A DNA stretch of 64,000 nt from positions 5,394,001-5,458,000 of the forward strand of contig OZ234494.1 in NCBI GenBank assembly GCA_965153455.1, written 5' to 3'. Within the stretch, counting starts at the first letter, position 1. Every line of letters begins with the position of its first letter. The position numbers and the translations under genes were made by a program. This stretch comes from Sphagnum compactum. Its lineage: Eukaryota; Bryophyta; Sphagnopsida; Sphagnales. Under the pieces are notes generated by a model. The model did no database searches. It worked only from the letters and a program-made list of their open reading frames with translations, and had not been told where the DNA came from. Below are positions 35,110 to 47,559 of this stretch, one piece after another.

Positions 35110-35855
35110 TGAATTCCAACAATTACTGCACACTAAGGCGTCCACTAGTATGATAGTAATTGGAAGGCTTGTCACCTCTATTTATCACAAGGAGACCATT
35201 CATGTAATGAGACAGTGGGTTGTCAAAAAACACACTTAGATCTTGCAAAATCTTCACAACTGCAGTCCATCTATCTATTCATTCATACAGCAGCTCCATA
35301 GCTGTCTCTTATACGTGGATTATAAATAAAATGGATCAAACTTTTGAATAGATTGAAGGGAGTTTGATTAAATGGGTCATCCGCACTTTCATCTCAAAGT
35401 TCTCTGTGTAAGTTCTTAATGCTCACCCTTCAAATCCTCAATCCTACTTATAACTGCAGCCTGAGTGCTGCAGTAGCTAGGTCATTGGTACTCTTGTTGT
35501 TATTGGGACTCGATATACCTGTCTTGTGATAAAATTGATCCCCCAGCTGGGGCAGTTCTGCAAATGTATACAATATGCATACTCGGAGTCTGGGACACAG
35601 ATATATGTATTTTATATGTTCTGCTGCAACTTTTTGTTTTCATGATGATCTTAAAGTGCATCAGTGCCCTGAGGTTCAGAACTTGAGAAAGAGAGAGCCA
35701 GAGATGCTGGAGACTAACTAATTTAGCTGCTGGTTTAATGTTCCGGATTGATCAAGCAGCTGCAGCTTGGACTTCATTACCCGGGCCCGGGAGAGAATTC
35801 AGAAACCTCAGGATTCACATGATCATACAGTTTCTAATCTCTGATAGAACCATTT
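35110..35855. other. Gene-flank sequence, nothing recognised
   Basis: Base composition is closer to that of genes than to the AT-rich deserts. A palindrome CCCGGGCCCGGG is at about 35781-35792. No consistent coding exon was found. Confidence 0.35.
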
Positions 35856-35856
35856 T

Positions 35857-36540
35857 GAATGGAACTGAGATTTGTGCACCTAGCTAGCTAGATCAGAATC
35901 ATGGCCAAAGACAAAGTTCAACATCACGATCTGCATTTCACATTGCAAAATTCAAAAACTGTAGAACTGTGGGGGTTTGCATGACAGCTGCAGTCATGAG
36001 TCATGTGTCTTCTTGAGTTTCTTCTGCACATAAGGAAGATGAAGAAACTGGAAAGCTACTGTGCGAGAGGCATGATCAATCATCTCAGAGCTGTTGCAAA
36101 GTCTGATCACTAGTCTCTTAGCTGCAAACCAAGTCGAAGAAGAACTGTCCAAAACAAATGTCAATCACCTTCTAGCTGGCTAGATAGACAAAGATCTCTT
36201 GAAAAATTCATTTGTCGGCCTGACTCTTCGAATCTAGTACAAAATTGCAGTCACTAGTATAAAAGAGAATGGAACTGAGATCTGCACCTAACTAGATTAG
36301 AATCATGGCCAACGACAAGTTCAACATCACCATCATTTCACACTGCAAAATTTAGAAAATGTAGAGTGGGGCATTTGCATTACAGCTGCAGTTGTAAGTC
36401 ATGTGTTTTCTTGAGTTTCTTCTGCACATAATGATGAAACTGGAAGCCAAGTCAAAATTTCTTTCCAGAGCAAATGTGAATCATCTTCTAGCTAGTAGGT
36501 AGCTAGATAAAGGTCTGATGAAACATTCACCTCTCAACTG
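35857..36540. repeat. Two-unit tandem duplication, about 400 bp
   Basis: The unit starting AATGGAACTGAGATTTGTGC at about 35859 is repeated, with small deletions, from about 36269 (AATGGAACTGAGATCTGCAC). Both carry AGAATCATGGCCAA, ACAGCTGCAGT and TTCTTGAGTTTCTTCTGCAC. The array lies immediately downstream of the minus-strand gene and may fall in its 3' UTR or flank. Confidence 0.75.
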
Positions 36541-36769
36541 GTTGACTCTTCCCTAGCCCTTGGAGATCGTTCTGAAACCGACCTACAGCACTCCCAGGGA
36601 ACCTACTTATTGCAAATGTTTTTTCTGTGTTTTCCTTCAGATTTTCCAATGTTATGATTTTCCAACCTGCATCAGTCTTGACACAAATTCCTCAAGATAT
36701 GGATCTACCCAGAGCCCACTTCCCGAAATCCAGCATTGCAGCGAATGGGGTACTTCTTCGCATCATGAA

Positions 36770-37860
36770 CTATAGCATACACTTTCGGGTGGAGTCACGC
36801 ATTCCCGTTGTTGTTGGGACCATCTTCATGTGGGCGCAGAGTTTCGCAATCTTCCAGCTGAATACAAAAACCACAGACATGAATCATTAGCTTATGATCC
36901 CGAAAACCCGAAAGACATGAAGAGGAGAATCATGAATTGAATCGTGAGCATTCACACCTGGAATATTGCATCTGCAATTCCAGCTTCAACAACAGTGCCA
37001 TCTGCTCCTTCTGCAACGTTTGCAGTTTGCGCATGGTATTCTGTCCACACCAAAACATATAGAATACGTGAGCAGAAGAAGTTCCTGATCATCTGCACTC
37101 AGTCGCACACCTATGAATCTGACATTTTAAGCTCCTGACCCTGTTTTGCCTAGAGAATCTCATCATGGGACCACCCACAACCTGAAGACAAGCATGCATA
37201 TCTGGAAAGGCCTCCTGCACTAGGAGCTGCAGCTTGTACATACAATACACCCACTGGGGTTTCAAGGATGAAATGTATTTACCAAGGGCAGCTTGCTGTC
37301 TAATAGTGGCCAACCCCTGCACAATATGACTGTTACGCATATCTGCAGCCAGACGCGTGTTGTATTCATCTATAGAATAGTCGGCAAACGCACTGCAGCA
37401 CAAATCAATCCATCCAGAAATGAAGTATCATGGAGCTCCAGCTGAAGCGCAGAGATTCAGATTCCACGGAACATGAGTGTGAGTTCACGACCAAAATTCT
37501 CAAAGAATCTGGTGATGAGCAGCAACATGGGTGATGGGATCTTAGATTCTTATACCTGACTGCTCCGCGCCACCCCGGCAAGTTGCTGCGTGTGTAATAA
37601 TGCAGAAATGCTCCAGGACGAAGAGGAGGCATTGTCAGCAATGCCTGGACAACGTGGAGCCAACACAGCTCAGGCGGCGGGGCCGGCATCTCCCCCATCG
37701 GTGGTTGCGGCGCCCCGGGGATTGCGGGGATTGGAACCCTAGTGGGAGTCTGTGCAGCTGCTGAGAGCACTGGAGGAGGATTCTGGTCCTCCGCGGCTTC
37801 TACTTGCATACCCTCATCAGCCGACCCTGCAGGAAGCTTGTTGCCGTTGGAGTGAGCCAT
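36770..37860 (-). CDS. Plant gene of unknown function (228 aa, four exons)
   Basis: Minus-strand exons: 37860-37556, 37392-37182, 37040-36958 and 36857-36770 (stop TAG). Donors are CAG|GTATAAG, CAG|GTTGTGG and CAG|GTGTGAA; acceptors are TGCTGCAG, GTGGACAG and GTATTCAG. Phases 2, 0 and 2 agree. The start context is AACAAGATGGCT. Residues 1-62 are alanine/proline-rich and acidic (TPTRVPIPAIPG, APPPEL). A conserved-looking core follows (WLHVVQALL, FLHYYTRSNLPGW, YSIDEYNTRLAADMRNSHIV, WVYCMYKLQLL). Exon 3 is a short coiled coil (MRKLQTLQKEQMALLLKLEL). The end of exon 2 is uncertain: the frame stays open to 37088, and a donor at 37111 exists but leads to an early stop. I do not recognise the family. 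Confidence 0.68.
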
Positions 37861-38340
37861 CTTGTTTCTTTCTTGTTTGGGAGTAACTTGACAGCGATGA
37901 GATGAGCAGGAAAGCTTGCGGATATTCCAGCAAGACTAGTAGAGAAGCAAGCTGCAAATCGTTTAGAAGCGAACTTGGCTATATATCTGTGAAAAACCAA
38001 AACAAAGTACGAGCTCGAGAAACTTTGCGAAATACGAAACCCTGAACGATCAGAATGGAAGATACGGAAACACAAGCAAAGGAGGTAAGTCTAGCGAAAG
38101 ACTTGTAAGGAAAGAAAGAAGATCTGGAAACAAACAAAAGAGTCGAGAGAGAAAGACAAAGACAAAGGAAGCACAAGCAAAGGAGGCAAGAGCGTAAGAC
38201 GAGCAAGGAAGGAAGGACGATCGGGAAACAAACGAAGGAGTGAAGAGCGAGAGAGAGAGAGAGACGAAGGAACGGAAGTACAAAGGAAACAAGAGGAAAC
38301 AAAGAAGTTTGTGTTGCCCATATAACTAGGTAAAGTGCAC
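37861..38340 (-). promoter_or_regulatory. Leader and probable core promoter of the 36.8-37.9 kb gene
   Basis: On the minus strand the 300 bp at 38000-38310 are strongly pyrimidine-rich, including a (CT)n run at about 38247-38265. This is typical of plant 5' leaders and Y-patch/GAGA-type promoter elements. A TATA-like TTATATGG lies at about 38318-38326, just upstream. The open frames here only reflect the CT-rich composition. The leader may contain an intron. Confidence 0.45.
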
Positions 38341-40110
38341 AAGCCATTTGGTTTTACTACTGGTGAACAGGGGTTTCTATTGTTCAATTTTGTCATATCA
38401 AAAACTTTGCCCAATTTTTTCGAAAAAATTTTAGCAAAATTTGTTGAATTTACTCTTTTAAAGAAACAACAAGATTTCCAAAATGTTCCCAATTCCTTTG
38501 TCTAAAAATCATCAAATTTTTCGAACATAAAAGCATTGCTGATCAGCATTTATTTTTGGTTTGTTAATTTTTTTCATCCTGGTCATGTCAAAAGGTAAAA
38601 TCATTGGGAATATTTCGTTGTTGCAATTTCCCCTATTTTTGGAAAAAGTTTTCCAACTTTTCAAGATTTATTATTATTATTTTATTTTTCTTCCCGAAAA
38701 AGTTTCACCACATTTTGACTGACTCTTTAGTGCCTTGGGGCATTTCATAAATTTTCTACTATTTGCTCAATTTTGTAAAAACTTATTGCCAATTTACATT
38801 AAATTTTTTGTGGGATGCGCACTAAGGCTTAATGTTTTTATTCTCTTGTTTTCGTTGCCACATTGGCCATCATTCACAACTTACGAGATTTAGCCACATT
38901 TGGCTATGTAGACCAACTACCAAAGTAGAAAATGTATGAAAATATTTTTATATATGGGCTACTCAAGCTTGAACAATGTATAGATTCAACATGGTGATTG
39001 TATATATATTTCAAATTCTGGACTTTTTTTTTAAAAGGGACTATTTGAAAGAATAATATTTTTTGAAAACAAGTTTCACCAAATGACAAAAAATTGCCAC
39101 AGAAAAAAGAGTAGATGCTACATCATAAATTTGGAAGGAAAAAACATTTTTCATCATGGTGTGTAATCAGCATAATCATTTGGCAAACGAATTTATTATC
39201 TCACACTAAATCTTTAAACCAAAACCTTAGTCCCAAAACCTTAATGTCAGAACCTAAATGTCAATGATAACACAAGATTTTTTCTATATGGATCTTTTAA
39301 TGCCATTAAAATAGGAACCAAATTGTGAGTAAGTGTATAGAGTTGGAGTGTGGTTCAATATAACTTTAACAAACTAGCACTGTAACAATTCTTTTGATTT
39401 TAAAAGAAATTTTCTAATTACCATCAAGGTCACATTTAAAAGAGTTTGATTATATAGTAACCACTATATTAGGTCCAGCATAAACCAAAATTTCAAAGCT
39501 AACACAAAATATTTTTTATGGATATTCTAATGTGGTCAGTAAAAGAACTCAACCATATTGGGTGGATAATCTTTTTACATGGACCCACAAGTATGTTATG
39601 GAAAACACATTCCTTACCCAACTAGTAATCTTTTGTTGCCTTTTAATCATGAGTGTTAAATGCTTCAAATTAAACGAACTTGCTTCTTAATGAATATATA
39701 TTTGAAATTTAACCTTAAATTATTTCAGGCAAAAATAAATTTTGTGAAGTGGGTAAAAAAAATTTATATGAGCAAAATCAATCTACAGCATATATGCATT
39801 TCCATGTTTTAAAATGCACGGGGTCATGATAAACCTATAAAATTTTATGGTAACTAATGGTTGAACATGTTTTCTTTTGGCATTTTTTAATGTTCATAAC
39901 ATTAACTATTCTTGAATTTATTTTACCACTTACTCTTGAAATAGCTTTATATCTTATGGTGATTTACCATCATAAGCATGCTTTGAATGTGTTCTAATGG
40001 ATGTCTTCATTAAAATTCTTTTGTAGGTTGTTTGAAAAAAATTTAGTTCATGGTTGCAATGTGAAATTGCACAAGTAATTGTTTTTCTCCACTTCAAAAT
40101 GTGCCATAAT
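38341..40110. other. AT-rich intergenic sequence
   Basis: The part at 38380-38470 has AAATTTT..GCAAAATT..TTGAATTTAC words related to the repeat at 41.7 kb. No coding sequence was recognised. Confidence 0.4.
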
Positions 40111-40119
40111 TTTGTAAAT

Positions 40120-41905
40120 ATTTTCATTTACCTTATTCACATGGTATTGGTTGTAAATATTTTTTTCATTTACCCTAGGTTTAGCATTTGGGTATAAACA
40201 AATCAATGTAAGTGAAATGGAAATATTCACACAAGTATGGCATATTGCTAAGAGGAAAAAGATAACCCATAATGCAATTGGCATTGCAAACTACAAATTA
40301 TTTTCCCTTTGGCAAAGGTGAACGTAAATTATACATTAGGCCATCAAAATGGCAATAGGGTCAGTCTGAAATGTTTACCAATTGGCTAAGGTAATCAAAA
40401 GGGAAACAAGAAAATTTTACGAAGTGCATAGTGTATAAATATTACCTTCATATAAAGTGCAACAATAAAAAAAACTTACCTACCTTACAATCAAGTTTAT
40501 CACATCCAAAATAGTATGCACAAAAAAGAACTAGTAAATTAATACATGTCCTTTTGGTTTGCACCATGTGTGGTCATTGTTTGAACCGATGTAGTGGTAG
40601 TGATGGGGATCAGTTTACATTCACACAAGTTATTAAAGTTATCCGTAAAGTTACCCTCTCTTTCAGTGGCATCTATCAAACCTAGGTATGAAATGCTGAA
40701 ACTTAGCATTTAATGCACAAGGTTTGAGACTAATTATCGTAGTTGTACAGTTGTAGCAGCAGTGAAAGAGCTCAGGAAAAATGAAAGACAGGATGAAACT
40801 TAGTTTATCACCAGAATTGATGAAAAAACTAGTTTGAGTCCTAGTTATTTTGTTTTCTAAAATTTTCATTGCCAGTTACAAGTTTGATGCCCTATTATGC
40901 CAAAACTGGCCGTTCTTGCCGCCTAATCATGTGACTTTACAAATAACTCTCATCTTGAGTCTTTTCTGAGTTAAGACATTAAAACATTATCAGTGAATGA
41001 GTATTATTATAGAGTATCTTAATAAATATCAAGCTTCAATTTGCATTGCACAGTAACCAAGGGTTCTTCCCACAATTGCCAAACCATCCAAAGACTTTCT
41101 TTCTATTTCTTTTTTTCCATCTTCCTATATGTTTAGTTGTGGATCCATGTGGTTAGTCCATGAAGGCACCCAAGGTTTTTGATAAATCATATGTATGTAA
41201 GTAATTCAGCTTTTTTTGTTTATGGAACCACATTGTAATTTGGCAAGTACTTATCCCAAAACCCCTCTGCATTGACATAGTTGGGCACTTTGTGAAAAGC
41301 ACTTACACATAAGTTCAAAAAAATGAGAATGCAAAACACCATTACTCCCAAAGTAGTGATTTTTTTTTCAATTTTCAAATGTTGTGCCATTGGCTTAACA
41401 TCCAAGAGGGATTTAGCATTAAATGGCGACAAGTTTTTTGAACATGTCTAAACATTCAAAAACTGCTACCAAACTGAAAGCAAAGTTCAAATGTGGCCCC
41501 CAAAAAAAAAAAAGACATTTTCAAAAAACTGGAACTATTTTATTTTTATTTTTCGCATTTTGGCAAAATTTCACACCAAAAGAAAACACTGCCCATAAGG
41601 CTTCCTTATTGTAAAACATTTCTCTAATGTTTTCTTTGTGTTTCAGGTACCATACAGTGAAGTTTTTTCAACAAAAGAAATTTCCAAATTTTTGGAAAAA
41701 TATTTTTAAAGTGTACATTTGACTAATTACCCTAAATTTTCTGCAAAATTAGTTAAATTCACGCTTAAAAAATATTTTTCCAAACATTTGGCAAAAATAT
41801 CACAAAATTTGAAAAACGTGGGTTTCAAAATTTTTGATACAAAAAATTCGGCCAAAACATCACAAAATTGTAAAAATTGCATTTCAAAATTTTTGATTTT
41901 TGTGT
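40120..41905 (+). repeat. Duplicated block alpha, copy 1
   Basis: Aligns in the same orientation with 43905-45740. The first 880 bp differ at many sites. From about 41010 on the two copies are almost identical for about 700 bp, including an open frame (41220-41432, minus) that is the same in both. The last 200 bp diverge again slightly. No transposon ends were recognised. Confidence 0.85.
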
Positions 41906-42635
41906 TTCAAATTTACCTAATTGAACCCATGCATGGCATGGTTAAGATAAATAATGAATATTTCATCAACTTGTCTTATCTTCTGAAATAGTAAACATCT
42001 TTTATTTACATCTCCTGCTACTTGGGTTGACAATTTTGCAAAGCTTAATATTATCTTTACCTTAAATACCCAACTTGGAAAATTGAAGTTTAAATATACC
42101 TTTATCCATTTAAATCTACTTCTCACCAATTTTGTAAAGTTTATGGAAGTAGATTCAATTGCAATACATATGAAGGATGTGGTTCTTCAATTTTTTTATA
42201 ATAAAATAAATTTTATTCATATATTAATCATTGCACTATATAATATTTTCTACTTTCAATTCACCACAACTTCCTTATGACTACTTGTCATTTTTGTGAC
42301 AAGGAACAAAAATTATTTATTTTATCATGTGTTTGCCTTTGCCATGCAACTTGGTGAATATTAAATAATCTTAGTCAATTATTGATTTTTGACCTAGTTA
42401 TCAAGTTGGTTATCAATTTAAACACTTATGCAAAATACATAAATAATAATTTTTTAATTTTAATTTTTTAAAAACCTTCTAACCAACTACTAATTCACAT
42501 GATAACAAATCATTGTTGATTGGTTATTGTATAAACTACCCTTATGCATAACTAACAACTATTATTTCTTTAAAAAAATATTAGTATCAATAACCTGTGT
42601 GGTTTTAATTATTTTTTTAAAAAACCTACCTGGTG
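41906..42635. other. AT-rich spacer, nothing recognised
   Basis: No coding frame or repeat boundary was recognised between block alpha copy 1 and block beta. Confidence 0.4.
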
Positions 42636-42639
42636 GTTA

Positions 42640-43900
42640 TTAAAAATAAACGTGGCCAACATTTGTATTAAGATTCTAAAAATTGGAAAACAATTTAGAG
42701 GGTTTTTAATCACCAAATTTCACCCAATATCTTAATGAAATCATCTGATTTTGGGAAAAAATAAAAATAAAAATAAAATTTCAAGATTTTTATGTCAGGT
42801 TCCAGCAGGTGGTGTAACATAGAAAGATGCTTTTTAAAAAAAAATTGGCTAAATCTTTTCATAGAAGAATGCCACTTCAATACGTCAGAAACTGGAAAAA
42901 AAAAAAGCAAACCTTGGGTATCAATGTCATATTAGGAGTTGGATTGTTTGCTAACTAAACAAAAGCAGATCCACCCACACCCAATATGATTCTGAGCCTC
43001 TACCTGTATCTAGTGTTGAGTTGTTATAGCAATTTTAATACATCAGCCAGGTCAGGGTGAAATTCAAAATTCAAAAAATGTATGAGGTGCGTGAAGGTAT
43101 ATAGATTTCAACAAATTTCCAAACTAAGAGTAAGGGTATGTAGCCTTTACAAAATTATTGTTATGAATAAGGCTAAAAGTCATGACAAACATTTATCCTA
43201 TTCACATGGTATTGGTAGTAAATATTTTTCTCATTTACCTTTAGTTTAGCATTTGGGTATAAATTGATCAATGTGAGTTCAATCAAAATATTTACACAAG
43301 TATGGCATATTGCTATGAAGAAATATGTAAATAAAAGAGATTGTACATGGTGGTTTTAAAAAAACAAAAACTCACCAACATTCATATTAACATTCTAAAA
43401 ATTGGAAATAAAAGTTTTAGAGGGTTTAATCACCAAATTTCACCCAAAAACTTAATGAAGTCATCTGATTTTGGGAAAATGAAAATAAAAATAAAAATTT
43501 CAAGATTTCTATGTCAGGTTCCCATAGGTACTGTAACATAGAAGGATGCTTTAAAAAAAATCCTTTGGCTAAATCTTTTCATGGAAGATGCCACTTCAAT
43601 ATGTCACAAACAAAAAAAAGGCAAACCTTGAATATTGATGTCATATTAGGAGTTCGATTGTTTTGCTAACTTAATAAAAGCAGATCCACCCACACCCAAT
43701 ACGGTTTTGAGCCTCTACCTGTATTTAGTGTTGGGTTGCTATAGCAATTTTAACACATCAGTCAAGCCAGGGTGAAATTCAAAAAATGTATGAGGTGGGT
43801 GTCGGTATATAAATTTCAACAAATTTCCAAACTATGAATAAGGGCATGTAGCCTTCCAAAATTATTGTTTTGAATAGGCTAAAAAAAATGAAAAATATTT
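42640..43900 (+). repeat. Tandem pair of block beta (about 715-bp period)
   Basis: Unit 1 (about 42640-43330) and unit 2 (about 43350-43900) share AACATTCTAAAAATTGGAAA-type starts, AATCACCAAATTTCACCCAA, TCATCTGATTTTGGG and GCAGATCCACCCACACCCAA in order. Unit 1 ends with a truncated copy of the start of block alpha (43197-43315). Unit 2 runs directly into the full block alpha at 43905. The repeating unit is therefore beta plus alpha, duplicated with loss of most of one alpha. Confidence 0.8.
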
Positions 43901-43904
43901 ACCC

Positions 43905-45740
43905 TATTCACATGGTATTGGTTGTAAATATTTTTTTCATTTACCCTAGGTTTAGCATTTGGGTATAAATGAATCGATTTAAGTGAAATCAAAATATTTA
44001 CACAACTATGGCATATTGCTAAAAGGAGAAAGATAGCCCCTATTGCAATTGGCATTGCAAATTACAAATTACTTTCCCTTGGGAAAGATGAACCTAAAAT
44101 ATACATGACGCCATCAAAATGGTAATAGTGTAAGTCTGAAATGTTTAGCAATTGGCTAGGATAATAAAAAAGGAAGCAAGAAAATTTTACAAGTGCATAG
44201 TCTATATATATTTACCCTTGTATAAATTGCAACAATATCCAGGTCAAAATAACTTACCTACCCCACAATCATGTCTGTCACATCCAAAATAGTAAGCACA
44301 AAAAAGAGCTAGTAAATTAATATATGTCCTTTTGATTTGCACCGTGTCGAGTCATTGTTAGAACCGTATTAGTGGTAGTGATGGGGACCAATTTACACTC
44401 ACACAGGTTATTAAAGTTATCTGTAAAATTACCCTCTCTTTCAGTGGTATCTATTAAATCTAAGTATGAAATACTGAAACCCAGCATTTAATGCACAAGG
44501 TTTGAGAGTAATTATAGTAGTTGCACAAGTAGAAGCAGTGAAAATATATGTAGCAGCCGTGAAGGAGCTCAGGAAAAATGAAAGACAGGATGAAACTTAG
44601 TTTACCACCAAAATTGATGAAAAAAATTATTTTGGTGAAAAATTAGTTTGGGTCCTCATTATTTTGTTTTGTAAAATTTTCATTCCCAATTATACGTTTG
44701 ATGCCCTGTTATGCCAAAACTTGTTGTTCTCGGCCCATATCCTATGACTTTAGGGATAACTCTGATCTTGCGTCTTTTTTGAGTTAAGATTCAACACATT
44801 ATCAGTGGAGTAAAATTATAGAATATCTTAATAAATATCAAGCTTCAATTTGCATTGCACAGTAACCAAGGGTTCTTCCCACAATTGCCAAACCATCCAA
44901 AGACTTTCTTTCTATTTCTTTTTTTCCATCTTCCTATATGTTTAGTTGTGGATCCATGTGGTTAGTCCATGAAGGCACCCAAGGTTTTTGATAAATCATA
45001 TGTATGTAAGTAATTCAGCTTTTTTTGTTTATGGAACCACATTGTAATTTGGCAAGTACTTATCCCAAAACCCCTCTGCATTGACATAGTTGGGCACTTT
45101 GTGAAAAGCACTTACACATAAGTTCAAAAAAATGAGAATGCAAAACACCATTACTCCCAAAGTAGTGATTTTTTTTTCAATTTTCAAATGTTGTGCCATT
45201 GGCTTAACATCCAAGAGGGATTTAGCATTAAATGGCGACAAGTTTTTTGAACATGTCTAAACATTCAAAAACTGCTACCAAACTGAAAGCAAAGTTCAAA
45301 TGTGGCCCCCAAAAAAAAAAAACAACATTTTCAAAAAACTGGAACCATTTTATTTTTATTTTTCGCATTTTGGCAAAATTTCACACCAAAAGAAAACACT
45401 GCCCATAAGGCTTCCTTATTGTAAACCATTTCTCTAATGTTTTCTTTGTGTTTGCAGGTACCATACAGTGAAGTTTTTTCAACAAAAGAAATTTCCAAAT
45501 TTTTGGAAAAATATTTTTAAAGTGTACATTTGACTAATTACCCTAAATTTTTTGCAAAAATTAGTTAAATTCACGCTTAAAAAATATTTTTCCAAAAATT
45601 TGGCAAAAATATCACAAAAATTGCAAAACGTGGGTTTCAAAATTTTTGATACAAAAAATTCGGCCAAAACATCGGATAATTGTAAAAAATACATTTCAAA
45701 ATTTTTGATATCAAAAAATTTGGCCAAAATATCATAAAAT
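43905..45740 (+). repeat. Duplicated block alpha, copy 2
   Basis: Counterpart of 40120-41905, offset by about 3.78-3.81 kb. It contains the same sequence order, including GTAACCAAGGGTTCTTCCCA and GTACCATACAGTGAAG. Small differences include TTTGCAGGTACC here against TTTCAGGTACC in copy 1. Confidence 0.85.
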
Positions 45741-45760
45741 TGAAAAAAAATATTCCTGCT
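45585..45760. repeat. About 60-bp tandem repeat, three units
   Basis: Three successive units share AAAATTTTTGATA, AAAAAATT(C/T)GGCCAAAA and TATCA/CATC..AATTG. The long minus-strand frame here (45479-45787) is just the translation of this repeat. Block alpha copy 1 has about two matching units (41775-41900). Confidence 0.7.
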
Positions 45761-47395
45761 ATGAGTCTTCTCTTCACAAACTTTCACCCAGACTGGGTTG
45801 TACCCCTATGAATTTCAAAGATCCTCCCAACATGTTCCTTCTAAATACCATCAGTCCTCTAAGTGTAGGGAAGGACGCACACTCCACTCCACCCTCACAC
45901 GGACCCAAAAAGCTCACTGCCAAAGGGCTTTACCAATCTTAAAGACTGCACTCAGATTTTACAAAATATTCTCATGATACCTTTGTGGATATCAGGTGGG
46001 TACCCGCCAGGTATCACAGGAAGCAATGACGCTGGCATTTTGGGAAATGGATTGCCTGCACCTTATGGGCATTTAATTCTTCAAACTGCACAAGTTTTTA
46101 CACTCTGGAACTTGCTCTCTAAAAGTATCAAGGAGGTCTTTACGGCAATAGCAAAGCCCTGGGTTGGTCATTAAATAGTGGGCTTAGGGTGAGGTAGTAA
46201 CTAAGTCCAGCCTCACATTTTTTGAATGTTATACACCCATGGCCATTACCAACTGTCTAGCACAAGGTGCACCTTATCATAAACCTAAACATACAGAGAT
46301 CAGAAGGTTGTAGGAGGAGACAGCTCTTACACCTACTATTAAGGAACAGGATAAAAGTCGTGACACCTATAAGTAGGTATAGGATCCCTTGCTCCAGAAT
46401 AGTACATTGCATTAATGCAATGGTCTTTTTGCGATTGACTTGCAATTTTTTGGGGTGAACATTTGGGTGTCTATACAATTTTTATCTCCATTTGGCTGAC
46501 AATCATTTTTACATCGGTTTGCTTATCAAGTGTCCAATGTCCAAAAACCTCTCTAACTGGTGTAAACTTGTCGAATAATGTTATCAAAAGCACCAATAAA
46601 ACATAAAATGGAAAAAGAGAAAGGAAAAATGTAAGTCCTATTTGAATTTGCAAAATTGTCTAACCCAATCTCTAGGAATGGAAGAAAACATTTGACCATA
46701 AAAATGAAGACAATGTCCAACAATCATACAAATTGTAATAGATCAAATGATGAGATACTTAAATAGTTTGATGCTGAAAGACTATTGCAAAATACATGAG
46801 TTTTTTTCAATGTTGGATTATTTCAGCCAAAAGTGGTGATTATCAGTAGCAAGTCAGTGCATCTTCATGGCAGTTGGGCACTCATGCTGTTTCCTTTGTT
46901 GGTGTGTAAAACTGTAGCAAAAGAGCAAATGATACAAACCACAAGTAAAAATGCATGTAAAAATTTGACACAATGAGAACTTAATGAGTTAAGGATTAAT
47001 TTTAATTTGTTGTTGAACTTCATACCTTTACAAACACTTTTTTTAATTTAAATTTTAGCATTGAAGAGTGTGTACATGAAATTGGACCTGATTTTTCGAC
47101 TGGCATGGAGCTTCTTGAATTTGAAACAATATGCTAGATCCAAAAGGCTGTAAAAATTGAAAGAACTGGGTTGAAACCCTCATTTAGAAAACCTCCAAAT
47201 AAGTTTTAAATGTCAAAAGTGGGACTGGAGATTCTCTTCAAAGAAAGAACCACACAACACTAGACCAAACCCTCACCAGAGGTTAGAATATATATATTGG
47301 CATATAACTGGTGAAGGTCAAAATTTGAAAGACCCAGCCCCGGCTTGACTTTGCAAAAAATTTAACCAGCAACCAACCAGTTGTTCTTTCATGAA
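45761..47395. other. Intergenic sequence, nothing recognised
   Basis: The first 400 bp are less AT-rich, but no exon or element domain was recognised on either strand. Confidence 0.4.
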
Positions 47396-47398
47396 ACC

Positions 47399-47558
47399 CA
47401 ATGGTTCTTTGAGGTTTTTGGAATACCTGAAGCAGGCGGTTCTTTGATTCGAATTTTTTTCAAATACCCAGAACTGGCCAATTCTTTGATTCTGTGTTTT
47501 TAAGTAGGCACCCAGAACAGGCAGTTCTTTGAAAAATCAAAGAACCGCCCAGCACTGG
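47399..47558. repeat. TTCTTTGA tandem repeat ending in a perfect hairpin
   Basis: Four diverged units of about 40 bp each start with (C/A)(G/A)(G/A)TTCTTTGA and end near CCCAGAAC(T/A)GG. The last includes GTTCTTTGA-AAAA-TCAAAGAAC (47524-47545), a perfect 9-bp-arm hairpin. Similar words in both orientations recur at 48535-48650. The short motif CCCAGCACTGG closes both regions (about 47548 and 48799). Confidence 0.65.
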
Positions 47559-47559
47559 A

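Noticed and set aside
86-37860. Homology between the genes at 0.1-1.1 kb and 36.8-37.9 kb, based on a shared IDEY word
   Set aside because: The similarity does not extend beyond a few residues around IDEY, and the exon structures differ.
38000-38310. Long overlapping minus-strand frames rich in Ser/Leu/Phe
   Set aside because: They arise from a pyrimidine-rich leader that lacks stops in all minus frames; this is composition, not coding.
41220-41432. A 70-codon minus-strand frame with a hydrophobic segment, identical at 45029-45241
   Set aside because: Identity extends over about 700 bp of flanking non-coding sequence, so it reflects recent duplication or conversion and not protein-level selection. 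There is no splice or promoter context.
45479-45787. A 102-codon minus-strand frame with internal amino-acid repeats
   Set aside because: It is the translation of a 60-bp AT-rich tandem repeat, and the opposite strand is open as well.
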